A stretch of 5,550 nucleotides of DNA. Origin: an uncultured Bacillota bacterium (GTDB lineage Bacteria; Bacillota; Clostridia; Peptostreptococcales; Anaerovoracaceae). The stretch covers positions 1-5,550 of the forward strand of contig CAMNNG010000080.1 in the NCBI GenBank assembly GCA_946545145.1, written 5' to 3'. The translations under genes and the position numbers were made by a program. The notes beneath the pieces are model-generated. The model made no database searches, was not told the origin of the DNA, and saw only the letters and a list, made by a program, of their open reading frames with translations. Below, one piece after another: positions 1 through 5,154 of the stretch; position 1 is the first letter of the stretch, and each line of letters begins with the position of its first letter.

Positions 1-830
1 GCCGCGAGAGCTGCTCCTGCCGATATGCCCACCAGCATTCCTTCAGCCGCGGCGAACTTTCTTCCGTACTCATAAGCTTCATCGTTCGTGATAGTTATTA
101 TCTCATCATAGATATCCGTATTGAGGATCTCGGGAACGAAGCCTGCTCCTATTCCCTGGAGTCCGTGAGGTCCGGCCTCGCCTCCGGAAAGGACTGCGCT
201 CGTAGCGGGCTCTACTGCAACGACTTTGACAGTGGGATCTTTTTCCTTGAGATACTCGCCGACGCCTGTGATCGTTCCGCCTGTGCCGACGCCTGCTACG
301 AAGATGTCTACTTTGCCGTCCATCTGATCCCAGATCTCAGGTCCCGTCGTCTTCCTGTGCGCCGCGGCGTTTGCAGGGTTCGTGAACTGTCCGAGGATGA
401 CGGCTCCTTCGATCTCATCCCTGAGCTGCTCTGCCTTTTCGATCGCTCCGGGCATGCCCTTGCTGCCCTCTGTCAGGACGAGCTCTGCGCCGTAGGCCTT
501 CAGGAGCTTTCTTCTCTCAACGCTCATCGTCTCCGGCAGAGTGATGATCACTTTGTATCCTCTTGCTGCCGCGACCAGACCGATGCCGATGCCCGTGTTT
601 CCGCTCGTCGGCTCGATCAGAGTGTCGCCCGGCTTGATCAGGCCTTTTTCTTCCGCGTCTATTATCATCTCGAGGCCGACTCTGTCCTTCACCGATCCGG
701 CGGGGTTGAGGCTCTCAAGCTTCGCAAATATATTCGCATTGTCTGCTCCGGCTTTCGCGGCGAAGGAAGCCGCCTCAAGAATGGGTGTGTTACCTATAAG
801 TTCTGCTGCGCTTTTTACTATCTTTTTCAT
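1..830 (-). CDS. cysK: Cysteine synthase A (O-acetylserine sulfhydrylase), 3' end missing
   Basis: The protein makes cysteine from O-acetylserine and sulfide, with pyridoxal phosphate (PLP) as cofactor, in the cytoplasm. The first 276 codons are present; the family is usually about 305-310 residues, so roughly 30 C-terminal codons lie beyond the left edge. Seen in the translation: NPAGSVKDR with the Schiff-base lysine at K48, the substrate loop PTSGNTG at 74-80, the cofactor phosphate loop GTGGT at 182-186, [12 protein letters not shown] at 220-231 (typical of CysK rather than cystathionine beta-synthase), and GISAGAA at 268-274, whose Ser270 matches the residue that contacts the PLP ring nitrogen. 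The ATG at 828-830 is preceded by AAAGGA at nine bases' spacing. No Cys residue occurs in the visible part, so the enzyme can be made when cysteine is short. The gene lies behind a poly-Cys leader peptide and two terminators, which suggests control by cysteine supply. Confidence 0.95.
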   Translation of the reverse strand, partial: MKKIVKSAAELIGNTPILEAASFAAKAGADNANIFAKLESLNPAGSVKDRVGLEMIIDAEEKGLIKPGDTLIEPTSGNTGIGIGLVAAARGYKVIITLPETMSVERRKLLKAYGAELVLTEGSKGMPGAIEKAEQLRDEIEGAVILGQFTNPANAAAHRKTTGPEIWDQMDGKVDIFVAGVGTGGTITGVGEYLKEKDPTVKVVAVEPATSAVLSGGEAGPHGLQGIGAGFVPEILNTDIYDEIITITNDEAYEYGRKFAAAEGMLVGISAGAALA

Positions 831-927
831 TTTCGTGTTTCCTTTCTCTATTCTGTGATAATCCATATTTCCATGATCGTTGTTATCGTATTATGTTTCG
901 TTCTGATCCCTGCTTATGTATCCCCTT

Positions 928-947
928 TCCGGGCGCCGGCGCCCGGA
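928..947. repeat. 20-base perfect GC-rich palindrome in the cysK leader
   Basis: The half-site TCCGGGCGCC is followed directly by its reverse complement. As RNA it folds into a very stable hairpin (8 bp with a four-base loop). No T-run follows on either strand, so it is not a terminator by itself. It lies seven bases downstream, in the cysK direction, of the second terminator's T-rich tail and about 100 bases before the cysK start. It could shield the 5' end of a processed cysK mRNA, act as a further attenuator element, or be a DNA operator for a dimeric regulator. The sequence alone does not decide. Confidence 0.7.
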
Positions 948-950
948 CAA

Positions 951-985
951 AAGAAAAAGCGGGACACCTTTGATCTGTCCCGCTT
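951..985 (-). terminator. Second rho-independent terminator in the cysK leader
   Basis: The arms AAGCGGGACA and TGTCCCGCTT (976-985 and 957-966) form a perfect 10-bp stem with a nine-base loop. On the minus strand the stem runs directly into TTTTT-C-TTTT, so it works towards cysK. There is no T-run on the other side, so it is not bidirectional. It sits about 15 bases after the T-run of the first terminator and before cysK, so any cysK transcript from the upstream promoter must pass both. No strong competing upstream copy of its arms was found, unlike the first terminator. Confidence 0.85.
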
Positions 986-999
986 CTATGCCGATTCAT

Positions 1000-1028
1000 A
1001 AAAAAGCAGGTACGCTAGTGTACCTGCT
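1000..1028 (-). terminator. First rho-independent terminator in the cysK leader, likely the attenuator
   Basis: The arms AGCAGGTAC (1020-1028) and GTACCTGCT (1005-1013) pair perfectly over 9 bp around a six-base loop, followed on the minus strand by a run of six T. It starts 47 bases after the leader-peptide stop codon, a distance suited to coupling with a translating ribosome. A near-copy of its 5' arm lies upstream at 1057-1066 and could compete for the 3' arm. Confidence 0.88.
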
Positions 1029-1066
1029 CTATATCGCATCTATTTGATTTTAAAGGGTACCTTTGC
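1006..1066 (-). promoter_or_regulatory. Candidate antiterminator pairing for the first cysK-leader terminator
   Basis: GCAAAGGTAC at 1057-1066 is a near-copy of the terminator 5' arm GCAGGTAC and can pair with the 3' arm GTACCTGC (1006-1013) over 8 bp with a two-base AA bulge. The two structures exclude each other. The segment begins nine bases after the leader stop codon (1075), so a ribosome at the stop would cover most of it, while one stalled at the Cys codons (1102-1113) would leave it free. This is the direction expected for cysteine-starvation readthrough. The pairing is weaker than the terminator stem and is an inference from complementarity only. Confidence 0.4.
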
Positions 1067-1074
1067 ATGACGGA

Positions 1075-1146
1075 TCAGACAGTATGAATTTGTTCAGTCA
1101 TACAACAACAACATACGTTCTGAACTTTTGCTACTGCGAGTTTCAT
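1075..1146 (-). CDS. Poly-cysteine leader peptide of cysK (23 aa)
   Basis: This is a 23-codon reading frame with ATG at 1144-1146 and TGA at 1075-1077. Residues 12-15 are Cys-Cys-Cys-Cys, encoded by four consecutive TGT codons (1102-1113), flanked by QNV and MTEQ. A strong AAAGGGG ribosome binding site (1157-1163) lies ten bases before the ATG, and a promoter lies about 31 bases upstream of that site's predicted transcript start. The peptide has no signal sequence or membrane segment and resembles no enzyme. Its probable job is to be translated, not to act: low charged tRNA-Cys would stall ribosomes here and let polymerase pass the terminators ahead of cysK. The frame is open further upstream, into the preceding gene, but that extension lies before the promoter and is not expected to be translated. 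A metal- or thiol-binding micropeptide is a less likely alternative. Confidence 0.82.
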   Translation of the reverse strand: MKLAVAKVQNVCCCCMTEQIHTV

Positions 1147-1183
1147 GCTTTTCTTTCCCCTTTCTTCAAAATTTACAAGTGCT

Positions 1184-1212
1184 AATCTAACGCTTTTCGA
1201 GGCGCTTGTCAA
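1184..1212 (-). promoter_or_regulatory. Sigma-A-type promoter for the leader peptide and cysK
   Basis: A perfect -35 TTGACA (1207-1212) is separated by 17 bases from TAGATT (1184-1189, four of six matches to TATAAT). A run of seven A residues lies just upstream of the -35 (about 1216-1222). Transcription should start near 1177 and give a short 5' end with the leader-peptide ribosome binding site about 15 bases in. It is correctly placed for a leader-controlled cysK transcript. Confidence 0.75.
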
Positions 1213-1228
1213 CACTTTTTTTATAAAT

Positions 1229-1258
1229 TGTGTCTCTAATACGCAAAATTCAGACACA
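1229..1258. other. Hairpin after the cofE-like gene, possible weak terminator
   Basis: TGTGTCT and AGACACA form a 7-bp stem, with a further AAT/ATT pairing inside across a small internal loop. It lies 14 bases after the stop codon of the upstream gene, where a transcript end is expected. On the minus strand it is followed by ATTTATAAAAAAA instead of a T-run, so it is not a canonical rho-independent terminator. It may instead be a 3'-end RNA hairpin. Readthrough from the upstream operon into the cysK leader therefore cannot be excluded. Confidence 0.4.
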
Positions 1259-1271
1259 TTGATGCTTTTGT

Positions 1272-2468
1272 CTATTCGCTGACGTAGTTGTCGAAATAGC
1301 CCTGGATGAGTACGATAGGTGTGCCCTTGTCGCCCGATCCGCTCGTAAGGTCGCACAGCGATCCGATGAGGTCAGTAAGCTGACGCGGAGTCGTTCCCTG
1401 CGAAGCCATGTTTCCTACGAGGTTGGAATCCTTTTCCTTGATGCTCTTCGAAATAGCTTCTTTCAGAGCGTCTCCGGAAAGATCTTTGAAGTCGTTGTCA
1501 GCGAGGTACTTGAGTTTGAGCTCGTTCGGTGTACCGCGCAGTCCGTCTGTCGATCCCGGTGATACTACGGGGTCTGCGAGCTCCCAGATCTTGCCCTGCG
1601 GATCTTTGAAAGCGCCGTCGCCGTATACCATTACTTCGACGTTCTTTCCTGTCTTTTCCTTCATGTTGGCCGCGATCTTTTCAACGAGATCCTTGCAGTC
1701 GCGCGGGAAGAGCTTGACCTTCTCTTCTGTTGACTTGTTCGATCCGAGAAGACCGTAGTCAGCGTTGAATCCGCTGCCGTCTCTTGAAGCAGTCATGATG
1801 TCGTCAAGACCGAATACCTTCTCTGCTCCTGCAGCCTTCAGAAGTCTCTTGCTGCGGGCTCTCGTGTGGATGTCGCATGTGAGGACGTTCTTAGTGTAGT
1901 CGAGGACGGCTCTCGGGTCGTTCGCGAAAACGATCTCAGCCTCTGCTCCTTCGCCTTCGATGAGCGTCTTGTAGTAGTCGACATAGTCTACGCCTGTGAA
2001 CTCATGTACGTTGTCTCCGAAGAGGACGCGGTACTTTTCAAGGGACAGAACGTCTGTGTACGGATTGACTCCGGCCTCGTCCATCTGATCGAAAGTGATG
2101 AGGTGGTTTCCTACCTCGTCCGACGGATAGCTCAGCATCAGAACGATCTTCTTAGCTCCTCTGGCGATGCCCTTGAGGCAGATGGCGAATCTGTTTCTCG
2201 AAAGGATCGGGAATATGACTCCTACAGTCTCTTCTCCGAACTTTTCCTTTACGTCTGCTGCAATGTCATCGATGGAAACATAGTTTCCCTGCGACCTTGC
2301 GACTACGGACTCCGTAACAGCGATGACATCGCGGTCACGCATCTCGAATCCTTCAGACTCAGCCGCTTCAAGAACGCTGTCTGTTACGATCGCCGCGAGA
2401 TCGTCTCCCTCTCTGATGATGGGGCATCTGATGCCTCTTGATATCGTTCCGACCTTTCTCTCACTCAT
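1272..2468 (-). CDS. CofE-like protein, coenzyme F420-0:L-glutamate ligase family
   Basis: The 398-residue protein belongs to the F420 ligase family. In F420 makers CofE/FbiB adds glutamate to F420-0 with GTP and a divalent metal. The N-terminus matches the family: PIIREGDDLA at 16-25 and DVIAVTESVVARSQG at 47-61. The C-terminal half carries GKNVEVMVYGDGAFKDP, in the place of the family's metal-binding segment, and near the end SGSGDKGTPIVLIQG, in the place of the GEGGDGIP motif. Archaeal CofE is about 250 residues; this long form carries extra central sequence (roughly residues 95-230). Start: ATG at 2466-2468 with AGGAG eight bases upstream. It follows fprA after 24 bases, so the two are probably cotranscribed. 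No other F420 gene is visible, and many clostridia with such homologues are not known to make F420, so the substrate here is uncertain; a different amino-acid ligation is possible. Confidence 0.85.
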   Translation of the reverse strand: MSERKVGTISRGIRCPIIREGDDLAAIVTDSVLEAAESEGFEMRDRDVIAVTESVVARSQGNYVSIDDIAADVKEKFGEETVGVIFPILSRNRFAICLKGIARGAKKIVLMLSYPSDEVGNHLITFDQMDEAGVNPYTDVLSLEKYRVLFGDNVHEFTGVDYVDYYKTLIEGEGAEAEIVFANDPRAVLDYTKNVLTCDIHTRARSKRLLKAAGAEKVFGLDDIMTASRDGSGFNADYGLLGSNKSTEEKVKLFPRDCKDLVEKIAANMKEKTGKNVEVMVYGDGAFKDPQGKIWELADPVVSPGSTDGLRGTPNELKLKYLADNDFKDLSGDALKEAISKSIKEKDSNLVGNMASQGTTPRQLTDLIGSLCDLTSGSGDKGTPIVLIQGYFDNYVSE

Positions 2469-2492
2469 TTTTCATTCTCCTTTTGATTTTGC

Positions 2493-3644
2493 TTATTTCG
2501 CAAGTTCATCTGCAAGCGCTTCGACCTGAGCGATGTTGGCATCGTTCATAGCCGACTTGATGCTTACGATGTTCTCTGTGAACGTGATGTTTTTGGATGC
2601 TGCGAACATCTCTTTGATCTTCTTCGCAACGCACGGCGCCCATGTGCCGTTCTCGATGATACCGATCGTTCTGTTCTGATATCCTCTGACGAGCAGGTGG
2701 TCTATCAGTTCCTTTGCGAACGGGAAGATATCGTTGTTGTATGTCGTCGTCGCGAATACGACGCGGTCATATCTGAATGCGTCTTCGATCGACTCTGCCC
2801 AGTCTTCTCTGGCGAGGTCAGCCACGCTGACAGTAACGCCCTTTTCCTCGAGCTTTTCAGCGAGGAGGTCGACTGCCTTCTTCGTGTTGCCGTATACCGA
2901 TGTGTAAGCGATGAATACGCCTTCTGTCTCCGGTGTGTAGGACGACCATTTGTCATAGAGGTCGATGTAGTATCCCAGATCTTCCTTCAGGACAGGTCCG
3001 TGGAGCGGGCAGATCGTCTGGATGTCGAGGGCTGCTGCCTTCTTCAGGACAGCCTGCACCTGCTGGCCGTATTTTCCGACGATGCCGAAGTAGTATCTTC
3101 TTGCTTCGCATGCCCAGTCTTCATCCGCGTCTGTAGCTCCGAATTTTCCGAAGCCGTCAGCGCTGAAGAGGATCTTCTCTGTGCTCTCGTAAGTCATGAT
3201 GACTTCCGGCCAGTGGACCATGGCGGCTGTGATGAAGTTGAGAGTATGCTCTCCGAGCTCGAGAGTGTCTCCCTCACCTACTACGACCTGCTTGTCCTCG
3301 AAAGCTGTACCGAAGAACTGGCTCATCATATTGAAAGCCTTCTTGCTGGATACGATCTTAGCGTTCGGGAAAGCATTGACGAAGTCTGTGATGTTTGCCG
3401 AGTGGTCCGGCTCCATGTGCTGGACTACCAGGAAGTCAGGCTCTCTGCCGTCTGTGATGCTTTTGATATTCTCGATCCAGGCTTCGCCGAACTCGTAGCC
3501 GACCGAGTCCATAACAGCGATCTTCTCATCCATGATGACGTATGAGTTGTAAGCCATTCCTTCCGGAACGATGAACTGTCCTTCGAACAGGTCGATGTCA
3601 TAATCGTTGACTCCTGCCCAGATAATGTTTTTCGATATTTCCAT
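2493..3644 (-). CDS. fprA: FprA family A-type flavoprotein (flavodiiron protein, O2/NO reductase)
   Basis: The 383-residue cytoplasmic protein is the usual two-domain class A form. Residues 1-240 form a metallo-beta-lactamase-like diiron domain with every expected ligand: H76, E78, D80 and H81 (HMEPDH), H144 (VHWPE), D163 (SADGFG) and H215 (CPLHGP). Residues from about 243 form a flavodoxin-like FMN domain starting IAYTSVYGNTKKA. No rubredoxin or flavin reductase domain is fused, so electrons must come from a separate partner such as rubredoxin. The family reduces O2 to water and/or NO to N2O and protects anaerobes; which substrate dominates cannot be read here. The frame is open to 3707, but the ATG at 3642-3644 is chosen because AAAAGGAGAG precedes it by six bases, the protein then begins like the family, and the longer frame would start almost at the promoter. 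Confidence 0.95.
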   Translation of the reverse strand: MEISKNIIWAGVNDYDIDLFEGQFIVPEGMAYNSYVIMDEKIAVMDSVGYEFGEAWIENIKSITDGREPDFLVVQHMEPDHSANITDFVNAFPNAKIVSSKKAFNMMSQFFGTAFEDKQVVVGEGDTLELGEHTLNFITAAMVHWPEVIMTYESTEKILFSADGFGKFGATDADEDWACEARRYYFGIVGKYGQQVQAVLKKAAALDIQTICPLHGPVLKEDLGYYIDLYDKWSSYTPETEGVFIAYTSVYGNTKKAVDLLAEKLEEKGVTVSVADLAREDWAESIEDAFRYDRVVFATTTYNNDIFPFAKELIDHLLVRGYQNRTIGIIENGTWAPCVAKKIKEMFAASKNITFTENIVSIKSAMNDANIAQVEALADELAK

Positions 3645-3650
3645 ATTAGT

Positions 3651-3660
3651 CTCTCCTTTT
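3651..3660 (-). promoter_or_regulatory. fprA: Ribosome binding site that fixes the fprA start
   Basis: AAAAGGAGAG, a near-consensus Shine-Dalgarno sequence, lies six bases before the ATG at 3642-3644. An in-frame upstream ATG at 3705-3707 has no comparable site and coincides with the predicted transcription start, so the shorter protein is preferred. Confidence 0.8.
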
Positions 3661-3710
3661 ATTCTCCAGATTTCTTTCCGCAAAAAACACGAAAAGAAGT
3701 CACGCAAGAG

Positions 3711-3739
3711 ATTATACCATGCGCTCCGTCCGTTCGCAA
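3711..3739 (-). promoter_or_regulatory. Extended -10 promoter of the fprA / cofE-like operon
   Basis: A perfect TATAAT (3711-3716) is preceded by TGG, giving an extended -10. TTGCGA (3734-3739, four of six matches to TTGACA) lies 17 bases upstream. Start of transcription is expected near 3704, leaving a 5' untranslated region of about 60 bases. It lies in the 124-base gap after the cyclase gene, so fprA and the cofE-like gene appear to form their own unit. No clear operator palindrome was seen around it. Confidence 0.8.
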
Positions 3740-3768
3740 TTCAATTTATTGCTGTATTTCAAAGGAAT

Positions 3769-5121
3769 TCAAAGAGATTTCAATAGTTTCTTGTTCCTGT
3801 ACATCGCCTCGTCGGCCCTTTCGAAGACGCTCTTCACACTGCCGTCGCTTTCGGGGTCGAAAGAAGCTATGCCGCATGCTATGCTTACTCCGCCTTTAGC
3901 TATATTATCTCTAACCTGCGTTTCGATCTCATCCATCAGCTCCGGGCTTCTTTGGAAGTCCGCGCCTTTGAGTATGGCGCAGAACTCGTCCCCGCCGATC
4001 CTGTAGACAGGGCTGTGGCGGAAGACATCGCATATGAGCTTGCATCCGTCCTTGATGTACTTGTCGCCGGCGTTGTGCCCGTAAGTGTCGTTTATCACCT
4101 TCAGGCCGTTGACGTCGCACACGACGATCGCGAAGTCTTTCGCTATGCCGATGCCGATATCGTCGTCGATGGCCTTCTCGGCCTCTGAGTAAGCATATTT
4201 GTTCTTGACGCCTGTCAGATGGTCCCTGTTGACGAGCTGCCTTACGACTCCGAGCTCTCTTGCCGTCTCCTGCTCGCGCCTCACCTGAGAATCGATGTTG
4301 CTTACGCCGATGATGATATGCTTTCCATGATCATCTTCGATCATCGTCGCCTTGAGGGATACATATGTCGGCACATCTCCAAGAATGAGTCTGTATCTGA
4401 TGCTGCAGGATCCGTTCTTTTCGAGTTCGGCTACGAGGCTCTCCTTTTCAATAGTGCTGATAAAGAGTTTTCTGTCGTCCTCATAGACATGGACCATGGC
4501 GTTCTTCCTGCTCGTCCCGAAGAAATCGAAGCCTTCCTCCTCGATCTCCAGCTTTCTGAAGTCTTCATGCGCGCTGTATTCGATGAAATGATCGTTCTCG
4601 AGATCGACGTAGTAGATCAGGAAGTAGTCGGCGGCAAGGGCCTCGGCGATCTTTCCGAATGTGACCCGTTCACGGTGGGCCGTCTCATACTCCGCTTCTC
4701 TTCTGATCTGAGCGTCGATGCGGCTGAGCGCAACGATGATATGCGGATCGCTCATGTCCGTCATCTTCGTGACCTTCATCCTGATGTATTCAGTCCCGGC
4801 GCCTCTGTTCACCCTTAACTCGAGGGTGAAGATGCCGTCTTCCTCGAGCGCTGAGAGGACGTTCTGCTTCGTGAACTCCTCAAGGACTTCCTCCCTGTCA
4901 TCCGGATGGACTATGCTCTCTATCACCCTCCTGCTGGCCGAGTCAAAGTCCTCCTTCGGCTCTGCGGCTTCACTGCCGCCTTCGCCTGTCTTCTCGTAAG
5001 CGTCAAAAGCCCTGTACTCTATGTATCTGTCTGTCTCTGTGTTGACGTAATAGATCTTGTAGTGATCCTGCGCGAGCGCAGCCGCTATGCTCTCATAGCT
5101 GATTTCGATTGCTTTTTCCAT
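3769..5121 (-). CDS. Diguanylate cyclase with tandem PAS-like domains (GGDEF protein)
   Basis: The 450-residue soluble protein is predicted to make cyclic di-GMP from two GTP. Two PAS-like sensor domains occupy about 8-140 and 154-282. They are clear repeats: IYYVNTETDRYIEY (23-36) against IYYVDLENDHFIEY (169-182), and HIIVALSRIDAQIRRE (127-142) against HIIIGVSNIDSQVRRE (268-283). A short linker leads to the GGDEF domain (about 295-450), which starts RDHLTGVKNK and contains the metal-binding D336 (CDVNGLKVINDTYGH) and an intact GGDEF at 376-380, so it is probably active. The inhibitory RxxD site expected just before GGDEF is absent (FRHS instead). No membrane segment or signal peptide is seen, so it should sense a cytoplasmic signal. 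The ATG at 5119-5121 has AGAGGA nine bases upstream. The gene starts 33 bases after the licD-like stop, suggesting cotranscription. No rho-independent terminator follows it. Confidence 0.92.
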   Translation of the reverse strand: MEKAIEISYESIAAALAQDHYKIYYVNTETDRYIEYRAFDAYEKTGEGGSEAAEPKEDFDSASRRVIESIVHPDDREEVLEEFTKQNVLSALEEDGIFTLELRVNRGAGTEYIRMKVTKMTDMSDPHIIVALSRIDAQIRREAEYETAHRERVTFGKIAEALAADYFLIYYVDLENDHFIEYSAHEDFRKLEIEEEGFDFFGTSRKNAMVHVYEDDRKLFISTIEKESLVAELEKNGSCSIRYRLILGDVPTYVSLKATMIEDDHGKHIIIGVSNIDSQVRREQETARELGVVRQLVNRDHLTGVKNKYAYSEAEKAIDDDIGIGIAKDFAIVVCDVNGLKVINDTYGHNAGDKYIKDGCKLICDVFRHSPVYRIGGDEFCAILKGADFQRSPELMDEIETQVRDNIAKGGVSIACGIASFDPESDGSVKSVFERADEAMYRNKKLLKSL

Positions 5122-5154
5122 ATCATCATGTCCTCTGCACGTGTGGCCGCCCGG

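Larger units (their letters stand above)
831..1177 (-). promoter_or_regulatory. Untranslated leader of cysK, candidate cysteine attenuator
   Basis: This is the predicted 5' leader of the cysK transcript, about 350 bases from the likely start site near 1177 to the cysK ATG. In transcript order it holds a strong ribosome binding site, a 23-codon peptide with four Cys codons, a terminator hairpin, a second terminator hairpin, a 20-base GC-rich palindrome, then about 80 bases of AT-rich sequence ending in the cysK ribosome binding site. No T-box motif (AGGGTGGNACCGCG) or S-box core was recognised. The layout matches ribosome-mediated attenuation as in amino-acid operons; the mechanism is inferred, not shown. 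No other gene is supported in this stretch. Confidence 0.8.

Noticed and set aside
848..874. An eight-residue minus-strand frame (MEIWIITE) just before cysK
   Set aside because: No ribosome binding site precedes it and it has no Cys codons, so there is no reason to call it a second leader peptide.
165..1001. A 278-codon plus-strand frame opposite cysK
   Set aside because: It is antisense to a clearly recognisable cysK, resembles no protein family, and runs through the leader terminators. It is a shadow of the cysK codon pattern.
831..1177. A cysteine T-box or SAM riboswitch upstream of cysK
   Set aside because: The T-box antiterminator consensus and a recognisable S-box core were not found on the minus strand. 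The Cys-codon peptide explains the terminators better.
1075..1356. A 93-codon minus-strand frame whose last 23 codons are the Cys-rich peptide
   Set aside because: Most of it overlaps the 3' end of the cofE-like gene in another frame and lies upstream of the TTGACA promoter. The strong ribosome binding site points to the internal ATG at 1144-1146.
2697..3545. A 282-codon plus-strand frame opposite fprA
   Set aside because: fprA has all the conserved metal ligands on the other strand. The antisense frame shows no family features and no convincing ribosome binding site.
3645..3768. A terminator for the diguanylate cyclase gene
   Set aside because: The gap has repeated CTTTGAA-like words but no stable stem followed by a T-run.
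4219..4818. A 199-codon plus-strand frame opposite the diguanylate cyclase
   Set aside because: It is antisense to the well-supported PAS-PAS-GGDEF gene and shows no recognisable domain.
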